From the NCBI RefSeq assembly GCF_003073175.1, contig NZ_QBBX01000024.1:17963-50540 (forward strand): a stretch of 32,578 nucleotides of DNA, read 5' to 3'. Within the stretch, counting starts at the first letter, position 1; each line of letters opens with the position of its first letter. The stretch comes from Peribacillus acanthi. Lineage in GTDB: Bacteria > Bacillota > Bacilli > Bacillales > DSM-1321. A program made the position numbers and the translations under genes. The notes beneath the pieces are model-generated. The model ran no database searches. It was not told the DNA's origin and worked only from the letters and a program-made list of their open reading frames with translations. Below, piece by piece: positions 23,410 to 32,578 of the stretch.

Positions 23410-25818
23410 TTATTTCACATAAACTGATGCAGGCTCGATACCCCAAATATCGTTAGCGTATTCTCCTATCGTTCGATCACTTGAGAAATGACCGGACATG
23501 GCGATATTAACTAAGCTTTTTTGGGACCACTCACGAGTATTGACAAAGTCCTCACCTAATTTATGATGGGCATTGGCATAAGATGCAAAATCCTTTAACA
23601 CAAAATATTGATCATTTTCTGCAAGAAGCGAATCATAAATCGTCTCAAAATGACTATACGAATCATGTAGGAGACCATTAACCAATCCATCGACTACTTG
23701 TTTAATACGTTTGTCGTAGTGATAGTATTCACGTGAATGGTATCCACCATTTTGTTGATAGTCCAATACCTGATCTGCATATAATCCAAAAAGGTAAATG
23801 TTTTCCTGACCGACTCTATCCGCAATTTCAACATTGGCTCCGTCCAACGTTCCTATCGTTATCGCACCATTCATCATAAATTTCATATTCCCAGTTCCCG
23901 AAGCTTCCTTGCTAGCTGTAGATATTTGTTCGCTAACGTCCGCACCTGGAAAGATTTCTTCAGCAAGTGAAACTCTATAATTCTCTAAGAATATCACTTT
24001 AATAAATTCAGATGAATCCTTATCATTGTTAACCTTTTCCGCCACAGTATTAATCAGTTTAATAATTTTCTTAGCATAATAATAACCTGGTGAAGCTTTT
24101 GCTCCAAATATAAAGGTTTTTGGAAAAGGCTTAAAGTTCTTATCTTCTTTTATACGATTGTATAAATATAGGATATGAAGTACATTTAAGAGTTGGCGCT
24201 TATACGCATGTAATCTCTTTACTTGTACATCAAAAATGGAATGCAAATCAACTTTTACACCAGTCTGTTGATAGATTCTGGTTGATAGCTGAATTTTTTT
24301 GATTTGTTTAGTATTTTTCAGCTCTTGAAGAAAGCTTGAATCGTCCTTATAGTCAAAAAGCTGCACCAGTTTCGCCGGTTCTCTAATCCAGTCTTCACCA
24401 ATTCCTTCACTTATGAGTTTGGTCAATTGTGGATTTGCTTTAAGCAACCACCTTCTATGGGTGATGCCGTTGGTTTTATTATTGAATTTCTCTGGTTCAT
24501 GGTTATAAAATAAATTCATTTCGCGATTTTTGAGTATTTCTGTATGAAGGTTCGCTACACCATTCACACTATGGCTACCTACAATGGCTAAATGAGCCAT
24601 TCGGATTTGGTTATGAGCTATAATAGCCATCTCTTCAATCCGTTGCCACTCTCCAGGATATTTATCCCAAAGACTCCTGCAAAAACGTTCATTAATTTCT
24701 TCTACAATCATATAAATACGTGGCAGTAAAGGTTGAAAAATGCGAATTGGCCATTTTTCTAAAGCTTCAGATAATGTTGTATGGTTCGTGTAGGAGATGG
24801 TTTTTGTTGTGATTTCCCATGCTTCTTCCCAAGTCATTTTTTCTTCGTCTAATAGAATCCTCATTAATTCTGGGATGGCTAAAACAGGGTGTGTATCGTT
24901 AATGTGTATGGCAACCTTATCTTGCAATCCCCGCAGGCTATGATTTTTCTTCTTGTATGAACGCAAAATGGATCGGATACTTGATGCTACCAAAAAATAT
25001 TGCTGTTTCAATCGAAGAATTTTCCCCTCATCGTGTGTATCATCGGGATATAAAAATTCTGACACAGCTTCGGTTTCTCTCTTATATTGCATGATGTCCC
25101 TCTGGTATGGATAGGGAGAAGGTTCCGCACTCCATAACCTTAGAGTATTCACTGTCTGGTTTTGAAACCCGACGATAGGCATATCGTATGGAACAGCTAA
25201 AATTGTTTCAGCATCAACATGCTCAAAACAAAGTCTTCCTTCCTCAGAATATGAACGAACTTTCCCCCAAAAAGGGATTTCAACTGCTAAATCTGCCTTT
25301 CGAACTTCCCATACATTTCCATGTCTTAACCATTGTTCAGGAAGTTCTACTTGAAAGCCATCCACAAATTTCTGTTCAAACAAACCATGCTTATAACGGA
25401 TACCACATCCGTGACCAGGTAGGTCCATGGAAGCTAGAGAATCAAGAAAGCATGCTGCCAATCTTCCCAAGCCACCATTACCCAGACCAGCATCGGACTC
25501 CGCTTCTTCAATTTCTTCTAAATGGATGGATAACTCCTTTAATCCTTCCTTTACCACATCAGTGAAACCTAGATTCAATAGGTTATTACCAAGCAGTCTT
25601 CCGAGCAAGAATTCAATTGAAAGGTAATAAACCGTTTTGGATTTTGCTGCACGATATTTTTCGTTTGTGGCAATCCAATTAGCACTAATATGCTCCCTAA
25701 TCATTTGTCCTAACACTTGATATTGATCTTGCTTGCTCGTTTCTTCAAAAGGCTTCCCATATGTCACTTCAAGTTTCTTTAAAAACGCCGTTTTAAATTC
25801 ATCCTTATTAGAGAACAT
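23410..25818 (-). CDS. glgP: Glycogen phosphorylase
   Basis: Releases glucose-1-phosphate from glycogen by phosphorolysis. 802 aa, full length for the family. The pyridoxal-phosphate site [15 protein letters not shown] is intact, with the PLP lysine in GNMKF, and the early [17 protein letters not shown] motif is present. The ATG at 25818 has AGGAG 8 nt upstream; the GTG at 25827 is also in frame but too close. It overlaps the glgA 3' end by 11 nt and is the last gene of the operon, pairing breakdown with synthesis enzymes in one transcript. Confidence 0.97.
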   Translation of the reverse strand: MFSNKDEFKTAFLKKLEVTYGKPFEETSKQDQYQVLGQMIREHISANWIATNEKYRAAKSKTVYYLSIEFLLGRLLGNNLLNLGFTDVVKEGLKELSIHLEEIEEAESDAGLGNGGLGRLAACFLDSLASMDLPGHGCGIRYKHGLFEQKFVDGFQVELPEQWLRHGNVWEVRKADLAVEIPFWGKVRSYSEEGRLCFEHVDAETILAVPYDMPIVGFQNQTVNTLRLWSAEPSPYPYQRDIMQYKRETEAVSEFLYPDDTHDEGKILRLKQQYFLVASSIRSILRSYKKKNHSLRGLQDKVAIHINDTHPVLAIPELMRILLDEEKMTWEEAWEITTKTISYTNHTTLSEALEKWPIRIFQPLLPRIYMIVEEINERFCRSLWDKYPGEWQRIEEMAIIAHNQIRMAHLAIVGSHSVNGVANLHTEILKNREMNLFYNHEPEKFNNKTNGITHRRWLLKANPQLTKLISEGIGEDWIREPAKLVQLFDYKDDSSFLQELKNTKQIKKIQLSTRIYQQTGVKVDLHSIFDVQVKRLHAYKRQLLNVLHILYLYNRIKEDKNFKPFPKTFIFGAKASPGYYYAKKIIKLINTVAEKVNNDKDSSEFIKVIFLENYRVSLAEEIFPGADVSEQISTASKEASGTGNMKFMMNGAITIGTLDGANVEIADRVGQENIYLFGLYADQVLDYQQNGGYHSREYYHYDKRIKQVVDGLVNGLLHDSYSHFETIYDSLLAENDQYFVLKDFASYANAHHKLGEDFVNTREWSQKSLVNIAMSGHFSSDRTIGEYANDIWGIEPASVYVK

Positions 25819-27259
25819 GACTACCACTCCTGCTTGCTAACTCAGCATACAGCGAATTATATTTAAAAGCCGACTGCGCCCAACTGTTGTCTCTGTTCAT
25901 AGCTTCTTTCACAATGCCATCCCAGCTTGATTTGTCATGGAAAAAGTGAATGGCACGTCGAATAGTATAAAGCATGTCATGAGCATTAAAAGAAGAAAAA
26001 GAAAACCCATTGCCTTCCCCAGTATGCTCATTATACGAATGTACTGTATCGTTTAAGCCTCCAGTTTCACGTACAATTGGAATGGTTCCATATCTCATGG
26101 CAATCAACTGTCCTAGCCCACATGGCTCAAATTGGGAAGGCATTAGGAACAAATCACCCCCAGCATAAATTCTGTGGGCTAATTCTTCGTTGAAGCCTAT
26201 AAAACTTTTCATTTTATGAGGATAACTTCCTTCCATTTCCCTAAAGAATTGCTCAAACTCATAATCACCAGTTCCTAGAACAATCATTTGAATGTCTTCT
26301 TGCATCATCTCATGGAAAACAGCCTTTACTAGTTCAAAACCTTTTTGTTTCGTCAGACGTGAAATAACCACTATTAACGGTACGTCATTGCGTTCCTCTA
26401 TAGCAAAGTACTTTTGAATATAGAGTTTATTTTTTTCTTTTCTTTTTCGTGATTTCACACTGTATGGTTGAACTAATAAAGGATCTTTTTCTGGGTTGTA
26501 ATAATCATCGTCAATTCCATTTAAAATTCCCATCAAAGATCGCTTACGGAATCTTAAAAGCCCTTCAAGACCTTCCCCATAATATGAAGTTTGAATTTCC
26601 TCCATATAAGTGGGACTGACAGTCGTAATTAAATCAGCAGACACTAGAGCTGCTTTCATAAAATTCACATTACCATGGAATTCTAGATGATCTGGATTGA
26701 AATATCTTTCACTTATCCCTAACAAATCATCCAAGATCGATTTAGGGAATACCCCTTGAAACAATAAGTTATGAATTGTAAAGACTGTCTTGATATTAGC
26801 GTAGCCTGGCCGGCGCTGGTACTCAATTTTATAAAGAAAAGGAATCATCCCTGTATGCCAATCATGGCAATGGAGAATATGTGGGGTAAACCCAATAGCT
26901 CCAATACCCTCTAATACTGCCCGGCAAAAATAAGAAAATCTTTCTCCGTCATCGAAATGGCCGTACATATTTTCTCGTTTAAAGTAATGTTCATTATCAA
27001 TAAAATAGTAAACGATACCTTCGTGTTCCAGTTCCTCTATACCGCAGTATTGATTTCTCCAACCAACTGGGACGGTGATTTCTGCAATCTTTTTCATTCC
27101 ATTCTTTAAGTGTTGTGGGATAGACCCATACTTTGGAAGAATAACTCTTATGTCCGTACCTTGCTTTTTTAATTCTTTCGGTAAGGAGCCTGCAACATCT
27201 GCCAATCCCCCTGATTTTTCAAAGGGAACACACTCTGAAACTACAAATAATACATTCAC
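25808..27259 (-). CDS. glgA: Glycogen synthase (ADP-glucose, GT5)
   Basis: Adds glucose from ADP-glucose to the growing alpha-1,4 chain. 483 aa, GT-B fold of glycosyltransferase family 5. The N-terminal ADP-glucose-binding KxGGL motif is at 15-19 (KSGGL), with HCHDWHTG in the N-domain and the C-domain [25 protein letters not shown]. The start is GTG at 27259, overlapping the glgD stop by 4 bp (GTGA), a coupled arrangement; AAGGAG lies 13 nt upstream. Nothing unusual is visible in the protein. Confidence 0.97.
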   Translation of the reverse strand: MNVLFVVSECVPFEKSGGLADVAGSLPKELKKQGTDIRVILPKYGSIPQHLKNGMKKIAEITVPVGWRNQYCGIEELEHEGIVYYFIDNEHYFKRENMYGHFDDGERFSYFCRAVLEGIGAIGFTPHILHCHDWHTGMIPFLYKIEYQRRPGYANIKTVFTIHNLLFQGVFPKSILDDLLGISERYFNPDHLEFHGNVNFMKAALVSADLITTVSPTYMEEIQTSYYGEGLEGLLRFRKRSLMGILNGIDDDYYNPEKDPLLVQPYSVKSRKRKEKNKLYIQKYFAIEERNDVPLIVVISRLTKQKGFELVKAVFHEMMQEDIQMIVLGTGDYEFEQFFREMEGSYPHKMKSFIGFNEELAHRIYAGGDLFLMPSQFEPCGLGQLIAMRYGTIPIVRETGGLNDTVHSYNEHTGEGNGFSFSSFNAHDMLYTIRRAIHFFHDKSSWDGIVKEAMNRDNSWAQSAFKYNSLYAELASRSGSHVL

Positions 27260-28287
27260 GTGTTCATCAACGCTCCTTGTATAACACCCTTCTTAATGAC
27301 TGTCGGACGTCCTGGTCTAATTGGAATGATTTCTACAGAATCTTCAATTTTTACATCTTTATCCATGATCACAGAGTCCAAATAACAGTTTTCCCCAATA
27401 TGGGTCTTCTGCATAACAATACAATTTTTAATAATTGAACCTTTGCTTATTTTTACCCCTCTAGAAATAATGCTGTTTTCCACATGCCCTTCGATAATAC
27501 AGCCATTTGCAATTAAAGAATTTTTTATGATTGCATCTTTTCCGTAGTGTGTAGGGGGCTCATCTTTTACCTTTGTAAAAATAGGTTGTTTTTTTCTAAA
27601 GAGCTGTCTCCATACGTCTGGTTGAAGAAGATCCATACTAGTTTGATAAAACGACTCAACTGAATCAATTTTAACGAAGAAGTCATGATACTGATAGGAG
27701 CATGAGATAAAATTATGGTTATCATCCTCAATTACGTCCTTAATGCATGTATAGCCTGTTTCGTCTTTCGTTTCGATCAGCTCAATTAATAATTCCCTTT
27801 TTAATAAATAGATTTCTAATGAAGTGCCATCCTTTGTCAGTTCTGTAATATCACAACCATTTTGGATATGACGCTCTAACACATCATTAAAATCCATATT
27901 AAATACTGAGTAGCAATTCGCTACCACTACATGCTCTTGCATACTACGTTTGAAATAATTCATGTGATAGCCAAAATGGTGAAAAGCACCAATCTGTTCA
28001 ACGGGAACATCAAAAATCGGTGCTGGAAAAAAGAACAACCCATCCTTTTTTCGATTCAAATCCCAATTCTTACCTGATCCGAGATGATCCATTAGCGAGC
28101 GATAATTGTACTTAGAAAAAACACCCACACTTGTAATCCCGGTATTGACCATATTGGATAGGACAAAATCAATGAGTCTATACCTTCCACCAAAAGGGAG
28201 CGCAGCTAATGTTCGATGGCCAATCAAGTCTTTTAATGATTTATGAAATGTCGTTGCATCTATAACACCCAATAATTTAGTACTCAT
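27256..28287 (-). CDS. glgD: GlgD, ADP-glucose pyrophosphorylase companion subunit
   Basis: A 343-aa nucleotidyltransferase-like protein related to GlgC. It keeps [20 protein letters not shown] and the C-terminal left-handed beta-helix (hexapeptide-type repeats around [19 protein letters not shown]). It lacks the GlgC nucleotide-binding AGGKGSRL loop, so it is probably not catalytic and acts with GlgC in a hetero-oligomer; this division is known for Bacillus and Geobacillus GlgC/GlgD. The ATG at 28287 has AAAGGATGA upstream. A 133-bp structured spacer separates it from glgC. Confidence 0.95.
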   Translation of the reverse strand: MSTKLLGVIDATTFHKSLKDLIGHRTLAALPFGGRYRLIDFVLSNMVNTGITSVGVFSKYNYRSLMDHLGSGKNWDLNRKKDGLFFFPAPIFDVPVEQIGAFHHFGYHMNYFKRSMQEHVVVANCYSVFNMDFNDVLERHIQNGCDITELTKDGTSLEIYLLKRELLIELIETKDETGYTCIKDVIEDDNHNFISCSYQYHDFFVKIDSVESFYQTSMDLLQPDVWRQLFRKKQPIFTKVKDEPPTHYGKDAIIKNSLIANGCIIEGHVENSIISRGVKISKGSIIKNCIVMQKTHIGENCYLDSVIMDKDVKIEDSVEIIPIRPGRPTVIKKGVIQGALMNT

Positions 28288-28355
28288 GAACTCATCCTTT
28301 CCCGATCCACTGTTCTACTCTTTATAGGTTATGAAAAATGACAATAAATTAAGGC

Positions 28356-28410
28356 AGTAGCTGCAGGAATACTAAAAGATGAATTACTGCAAATTTGCAT
28401 CCCAGCTACT
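28356..28410 (-). repeat. Inverted repeats in the glgC-glgD spacer
   Basis: AGTAGCTG (28356-28363) is complementary to CAGCTACT (28403-28410), and inside lies the perfect palindrome TGCAAATTTGCA (28388-28399). The transcript could fold into a branched hairpin. There is no good U-tract, so this is not a standard terminator. A role in mRNA processing or attenuation is possible. Confidence 0.55.
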
Positions 28411-28420
28411 ATTTTCGTGT

Positions 28421-29563
28421 TTAACTATTAGTTGCTAAATCGTACATTTCTTCACATACTAGAACGACTTCTTTTCCTTTTGGACGAATTACAGTCCCTC
28501 TTGGAATTCTACAATTAGGTGGAACAATGGCATTTTCAATCCAAACATCCTCTTCTATGATTGCATCAGGCATCACAACGGTCTTGCTTACAGCTGAATT
28601 CTTTCCTAGACTAACCCCTTGAAACAACACCGACTGTGTTACTGTCCCTTCAATAAAGCACCCTTCATTGATAAGAGAACCAGAAACCTTAGCTCCAGGC
28701 GCGATAAATTGTGGTGGCTGATTTGGATTTACCGAGTATATCTTCCAATTGTGATCAAACAAATTTAATTCGCAATCATCATCAAGTAAATCCATATTTG
28801 CTTCCCATAGACTTTTTACTGTCCCAACGTCTTTCCAATATCCTTGGAATGGAAAGGCAATAACCTTCTTTTTATCCTTTAATAACGAAGGGATAATATC
28901 TTTTCCAAAATCCCTTGTTGATGTAGGTTCTATTGCATCCTTTTCTAGACTTTCTTTCAAAGTTTTCCAATTAAAAATGTATATCCCCATCGAAGCTAGA
29001 TTATTTTTAGGTGCATCTGGTTTTTCTTCAAATTCAATAATTTCCATGTCTTGGTTCGTGTTCATAATGCCAAAACGACTTGCTTCATCCCACGGTACCT
29101 CTATAACGGAAATGGTCGCATCTGCACCTTTTCGCTCATGATAGTCAAGCATTATAGAATAATCCATCTTATAAATGTGATCTCCTGATAAAATTAACAC
29201 GTATTCAGGATCGTATTGCTCTATATAATTCATATTTTGATAGATAGCACTAGCAGTACCTGTATACCATTTCACTTCAGAAGTTTCTGCATAAGGTGGT
29301 AAGACTGTGACTCCACCATTTTTCCGATCAAGGTCCCAAGCACTTCCTATTCCAATATAAGAGTTCAGGACAAGTGGCTGATATTGGGTCAACACACCAA
29401 CAGTATCAATATCTGAATTTGTACAATTACTTAATGTAAAATCAATTATTCGGTACTTACCACCATAAGGGATGGCCGGTTTCGCAATAGTTTTCGTCAA
29501 AGAATTTAACCTACTTCCTTTTCCCCCTGCTAGAAGCATGGCCACGCACTTTTTTTTCACCAT
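28421..29563 (-). CDS. glgC: Glucose-1-phosphate adenylyltransferase
   Basis: Makes ADP-glucose from glucose-1-phosphate and ATP, the committed step of glycogen synthesis. 380 aa, usual length. The nucleotide-binding loop [10 protein letters not shown] (10-19) is intact, with [19 protein letters not shown], the SGDHIYKMD active-site motif, IEFEEKPD, and a C-terminal beta-helix of hexapeptide repeats. The start is ATG 29563 or GTG 29560, three or six nt after AAGGA. Its first 53 nt overlap the 3' end of glgB in another frame. Confidence 0.97.
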   Translation of the reverse strand: MVKKKCVAMLLAGGKGSRLNSLTKTIAKPAIPYGGKYRIIDFTLSNCTNSDIDTVGVLTQYQPLVLNSYIGIGSAWDLDRKNGGVTVLPPYAETSEVKWYTGTASAIYQNMNYIEQYDPEYVLILSGDHIYKMDYSIMLDYHERKGADATISVIEVPWDEASRFGIMNTNQDMEIIEFEEKPDAPKNNLASMGIYIFNWKTLKESLEKDAIEPTSTRDFGKDIIPSLLKDKKKVIAFPFQGYWKDVGTVKSLWEANMDLLDDDCELNLFDHNWKIYSVNPNQPPQFIAPGAKVSGSLINEGCFIEGTVTQSVLFQGVSLGKNSAVSKTVVMPDAIIEEDVWIENAIVPPNCRIPRGTVIRPKGKEVVLVCEEMYDLATNS

Positions 29564-31442
29564 TCGTCCTTCTCTCCCTTCTTTTTTTAACAGGTTTTAA
29601 TATACTCACTCCAAATGGAGGTACTCTCATAGAAATATGGTATGGCTGGCCATGAAAGATTCCTAGATTTGCAATTAATGGCTTACTATTTATGTGCCCT
29701 AAACCTCCAAAGCTCATATGGTCGCTGTTCCATACCTCCTTATACTCTCCTTCTAATGGAACACCGACTTTGTAATCTTCATAGGCAATATTTTTAAAAT
29801 TGCATATAAATACCAGTTGGTCTTCTTCTTTCCTTCCCTTCCGAATAAAAGAAAAAATGGACTGTTGATAATTATTAACATCAATCCATTGAAAACTTTC
29901 CGGAAGAAAATCTAACTCATTCAATGGCTTGGATTTTCTATAAAAATCGATAAGTCTTTTAACATATGCATTCATTTTTTTATGCATGTCATAGTCAAAT
30001 AACTTCCAATCAAGTTCTTCAAGGTCTTTCCATTCAGAAAATTGCCCGAATTCTCCACCCATAAACAACAACTTCTTACCGGGATGCCCTATCATAAATC
30101 CATAAAGCAACCGGAGTTGGGCAAATTTTTCCTCGTAGCTGCCAGGCATTTTATTTAACAATGATTTTTTTCCATGCACGACTTCGTCATGTGAAAAAGG
30201 TAATATATACCGTTCAGTAAAAGCATACATCAAAGAAAACGTCACTTTATGATGAAGCTCTTTCCGCATATCAGGCTCCGTTTCCATGTACTCTAGTATG
30301 TCGTTCATCCAGCCCATATTCCATTTAAAACTAAAACCCAATCCTCCCTGCTCGGTGGGAAGGGTAACACCTGGCCAATCCGTGGAATCTTCTGCAAAGA
30401 GAAGTATGGAAGTGTCTTTTTGTTTCAAAGTTTCATTCAGTTTTTTTATGAATGTTGCAGCATGTGGGTTTTCTCTTTTTTCATTTCCATTCCAGTACAG
30501 CATATTCGCTACTGCATCCATTCGAAATCCGTCGATGTGATAATGGTTCATCCAAAAGAAAGCATTAGAAATTAAAAAACTATGTACTTCATTTTTCGCT
30601 AAATCAAAATTGGCAGTACCCCAAACCACATTTTCGCGATCTTTAGGATAAAGGTAATCATACGTTGGACTTCCATCAAACATATACAATCCATGTTCAT
30701 CCTTGCAAAAATGTCCTGGAACCCAATCTAGAATAACGCCAATTTGATTTTGATGGCACTGATCAATAAAATACATGAGGTCATGAGGTGAGCCAAACCG
30801 GCTAGTCGGTGAAAAATAGGAAACACCCTGATAGCCCCAAGAACGGTCAAAAGGATGTTCCACTAAAGGTAATATTTCGATGTGTGTAAAACCGTGTTCT
30901 TTTACATATGGAATTAAAAATTGTGCCATTTCCCTATAAGAGAAGTAACTTCCATCTTCTTTTCTCTTCCATGTACCAAAATGCAGTTCATAAATGAAAA
31001 TTGGTTCTCTGGGTGAGTGTAATATTTTCCGTTTTTTCATCCAGCTTGCATCTTCCCAGGAATATCCTTTTAAATTATAAACAATTGAAGCAGTGCTTGG
31101 TCGCAACTCAGAATAAAATGCATACGGATCCGATTTAAGTAATATTTCTCCGCTCTTTGACTCTATTTCGTATTTATATAGAGTCCCTTCAAGATTAAGA
31201 GGAATCGATATTCTCCAAATACCTTCATGATTTACTTTATGTAACTCATAACCTTCACCATTCCACCCATTGAAACTCCCTACTAAGTTGACGCGCATTG
31301 CCTGGGGTGCCCATACGGTAAAAGTTGTATAATAATTTCCTTCCTTTTGTGCTACATGGCTACCAAATACATCGTGAGCTTTCTGCAAATTTCCTTCATG
31401 AAAAAGATGAATCTCAAAATCTGTTGGGGAAATATGAATCAT
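29511..31442 (-). CDS. glgB: 1,4-alpha-glucan branching enzyme
   Basis: Forms alpha-1,6 branches in glycogen. 643 aa, GH13 with an N-terminal carbohydrate-binding module 48-type domain (about 10-120), then the catalytic barrel. Nucleophile Asp309 ([14 protein letters not shown]) and acid Glu351 (LFAEDST) are visible, with [10 protein letters not shown] for the transition-state Asp. The ATG at 31442 has AGGAG 8 nt upstream; GTG 31451 in frame is too close to the site. The C-terminal tail is strongly basic ([19 protein letters not shown]...) and is encoded partly within glgC. It is the first gene of the operon. Confidence 0.97.
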   Translation of the reverse strand: MIHISPTDFEIHLFHEGNLQKAHDVFGSHVAQKEGNYYTTFTVWAPQAMRVNLVGSFNGWNGEGYELHKVNHEGIWRISIPLNLEGTLYKYEIESKSGEILLKSDPYAFYSELRPSTASIVYNLKGYSWEDASWMKKRKILHSPREPIFIYELHFGTWKRKEDGSYFSYREMAQFLIPYVKEHGFTHIEILPLVEHPFDRSWGYQGVSYFSPTSRFGSPHDLMYFIDQCHQNQIGVILDWVPGHFCKDEHGLYMFDGSPTYDYLYPKDRENVVWGTANFDLAKNEVHSFLISNAFFWMNHYHIDGFRMDAVANMLYWNGNEKRENPHAATFIKKLNETLKQKDTSILLFAEDSTDWPGVTLPTEQGGLGFSFKWNMGWMNDILEYMETEPDMRKELHHKVTFSLMYAFTERYILPFSHDEVVHGKKSLLNKMPGSYEEKFAQLRLLYGFMIGHPGKKLLFMGGEFGQFSEWKDLEELDWKLFDYDMHKKMNAYVKRLIDFYRKSKPLNELDFLPESFQWIDVNNYQQSIFSFIRKGRKEEDQLVFICNFKNIAYEDYKVGVPLEGEYKEVWNSDHMSFGGLGHINSKPLIANLGIFHGQPYHISMRVPPFGVSILKPVKKRRERRTNGEKKVRGHASSRGKRK

Positions 31443-31850
31443 AATTGCCACTCCTGGATTACGGTATTAGAACACCTTAATATCAGTATCAAAAATATTA
31501 CTTAATATATATCTATCCACTTACCATTTAATTTAGGATACTAATTCATTTCTCTTTAAAAAGTTTAATTCCTTTAAATTTTTAAAATTTTCATATTTTA
31601 AGACTTTTGTTGGATGAAATGGAGGAGGGAAAAATTATATCAGTATATTTTGTAGTATTATAATTTAAGAGGTTTTGATCGATTATTTCATCAAGGGGAT
31701 TTTTTTTATAAAATCGTGAAGTTTATCAATCTTTGCTAAAATATGTAGACTTTTGTGGATTATCCATTTAAATGGTGAAGATTAGTCTAGAATAGAAGAA
31801 ATGTGAAAAGAGAAGATTTATAGCGGATTATGTCTAATTAGAAAGAAGCA
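31443..31850. other. AT-rich region between glgB and the tRNA cluster
   Basis: No gene is visible in about 400 bp. It should contain the glgB promoter (minus strand), but no confident SigA or SigE hexamer pair stands out; a TTGATA-N17-TAATAC pair lies too close to the start to be convincing. A perfect 12-bp palindrome CCATTTAAATGG is at 31764-31775. Confidence 0.5.
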
Positions 31851-31884
31851 TAGAAAAAAACCACTATCCTTAGATAGTGGTTTT
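31851..31884 (-). terminator. Terminator of the tRNA cluster
   Basis: A 12-bp perfect stem (31857-31868 with 31873-31884) is followed by a U-run on the minus strand. It lies immediately after tRNA-Glu, closing the cluster. Confidence 0.95.
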
Positions 31885-31886
31885 TA

Positions 31887-31958
31887 TGACCCGTACGGGA
31901 TTCGAACCCGTGTTACCGCCGTGAAAGGGCGGTGTCTTAACCGCTTGACCAACGGGCC
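31887..31958 (-). tRNA. tRNA-Glu (anticodon UUC)
   Basis: 72-nt cloverleaf with anticodon loop CUUUCAC on stem CCGCC/GGCGG and GGTTCGAATCC T-arm. The 3' CCA is not encoded: the discriminator A is followed by TAAA. CCA must be added by a nucleotidyltransferase, unlike the other tRNAs here. Confidence 0.97.
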
Positions 31959-31962
31959 AATA

Positions 31963-32053
31963 TGGCGGAGAAGGAGGGATTTGAACCCTCGCGCCGGTTA
32001 CCCGACCTACACCCTTAGCAGGGGCGCCTCTTCAGCCTCTTGAGTACTTCCCC
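31963..32053 (-). tRNA. tRNA-Ser (anticodon GCU)
   Basis: 91-nt tRNA with the long variable arm of class II. Anticodon loop CUGCUAA on stem CGCCC/GGGUG. Acceptor GGGGAAG/CTTCTCC has one G-U pair, and CCA is encoded. Confidence 0.96.
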
Positions 32054-32067
32054 ATATACAAATAAAA

Positions 32068-32142
32068 TGGCTCCGCAGGTAGGATTCGAACCTACGACCG
32101 CTCGGTTAACAGCCGAGTGCTCTACCACTGAGCTACTGCGGA
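32068..32142 (-). tRNA. tRNA-Asn (anticodon GUU)
   Basis: 75-nt cloverleaf. Anticodon loop CUGUUAA on stem CUCGG/CCGAG, acceptor TCCGCAG/CTGCGGA, CCA encoded. Confidence 0.97.
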
Positions 32143-32143
32143 A

Positions 32144-32220
<77 letters not shown>

Positions 32221-32244
32221 ATTCAAGGCTCATTATTAATTAAT

Positions 32245-32318
32245 TGGAGCGGGTGATGGGAATCGAACCCACGACATCAGCTTGGAAGGCTGAGGTTTTA
32301 CCATTAAACTACACCCGC
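32245..32318 (-). tRNA. tRNA-Gly (anticodon UCC)
   Basis: 74-nt cloverleaf. Anticodon loop CUUCCAA on stem UCAGC/GCUGA, acceptor GCGGGTG/CACCCGC, CCA encoded. Confidence 0.97.
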
Positions 32319-32325
32319 GAATCAA

Positions 32326-32402
32326 TGGGGCGACTGAAGGGAATCGAACCCTCGAATGTCGGAACCACAATCCGATGCGTTAACCACTTCGCCACAATCG
32401 CC
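32326..32402 (-). tRNA. tRNA-His (anticodon GUG)
   Basis: 77-nt cloverleaf including the encoded extra G-1 pairing with C73, as needed by histidyl-tRNA synthetase. Anticodon loop UUGUGGU on stem UCGGA/UCCGA. CCA encoded. Confidence 0.96.
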
Positions 32403-32418
32403 AAAATTTTAATTTAAA

Positions 32419-32494
32419 TGGTGGCTCGGGACGGAATCGAACCGCCGACACAAGGATTTTCAGTCCTTTGCTCTACCGACTGAGCTACCGAGCC
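32419..32494 (-). tRNA. tRNA-Phe (anticodon GAA)
   Basis: 76-nt cloverleaf. Anticodon loop CUGAAAA on stem AAGGA/UCCUU, acceptor GGCTCGG/CCGAGCC, CCA encoded. Confidence 0.97.
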
Positions 32495-32503
32495 AAATAC
32501 AAA

Positions 32504-32578
32504 TGGCGGTCCCGACGGGAATCGAACCCGCGATCTCCTGCGTGACAGGCAGGCATGTTAACCGCTACACCACGGGAC
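32504..32578 (-). tRNA. tRNA-Asp (anticodon GUC), cut by window end
   Basis: Anticodon loop CUGUCAC on stem CCUGC/GCAGG and CCA encoded. The acceptor 3' strand CGGGACC lacks only its first 5' partner G, which should be base 32579, so the gene is truncated by about one nucleotide by the window. It continues the trnB-like order Asp-Phe-His-Gly-Ile-Asn-Ser-Glu. Confidence 0.95.

Noticed and set aside
31443-31600. SigE-type promoter for the glg operon, expected from B. subtilis
   Set aside because: No pair of hexamers near the SigE consensus with correct spacing was found; best candidates missed at several key bases.

Overview
The window reads as chromosome of an AT-rich Bacillaceae (Firmicutes) bacterium. 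Gene content and order follow, from memory, the Bacillus subtilis region metK-pckA-ytm/ytl-ytk-dps-luxS-men-yteA-glg-trnB. Shine-Dalgarno sites are strong and GGAGG-type, TTG and GTG starts are common, and intrinsic terminators close most transcription units. I see no phage, insertion sequence, CRISPR array or defence locus, so this is mostly core chromosome with a small variable patch at about 12.4-13.7 kb.

Layout. 1-1.67 kb: metK on the minus strand behind a complete SAM (S-box) riboswitch. 1.7-3.6 kb: pckA on the plus strand, with a CcpN-type box over its -10. 3.6-5.0 kb: minus-strand unit ytmA-ytmB-phnA/yjdM. 5.1-7.8 kb: plus-strand ABC importer ytlA-ytlC-ytlD. 7.8-10.2 kb: ytkD, a YtkC-like gene, three small genes and dps with a SigB-like promoter. 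10.2-12.5 kb: luxS, yidD and a Zur-box-controlled znuA-type zinc lipoprotein with a His-rich repeat. 12.5-13.7 kb: three small orphan genes, including a 45-aa membrane peptide with a TTG start. 13.7-21.2 kb: menF-menD-menH-menB-menE-menC on the minus strand, diverging from menA (21.5-22.5 kb, plus). 22.6-23.4 kb: yteA. 23.4-31.5 kb: glycogen operon glgB-glgC-glgD-glgA-glgP on the minus strand. 31.9-32.6 kb: a run of eight tRNA genes on the minus strand (Asp-Phe-His-Gly-Ile-Asn-Ser-Glu) that leaves the window.

How the genes work together. MetK makes SAM under SAM feedback, and LuxS recycles S-ribosylhomocysteine arising from SAM use. PckA makes PEP for gluconeogenesis and the glg operon stores and releases glucose. 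The men genes turn chorismate into demethylmenaquinone for respiration. Dps and YtkD suit stress protection, and ZnuA suits zinc scavenging.

I did not find a convincing undescribed system. The best leads are small: unlisted small proteins, a His-rich 54-bp tandem repeat in the zinc lipoprotein, a possible upstream ORF coupled to metK, an ambiguous start for the ytlD permease, and structured intergenic DNA inside the glg operon.
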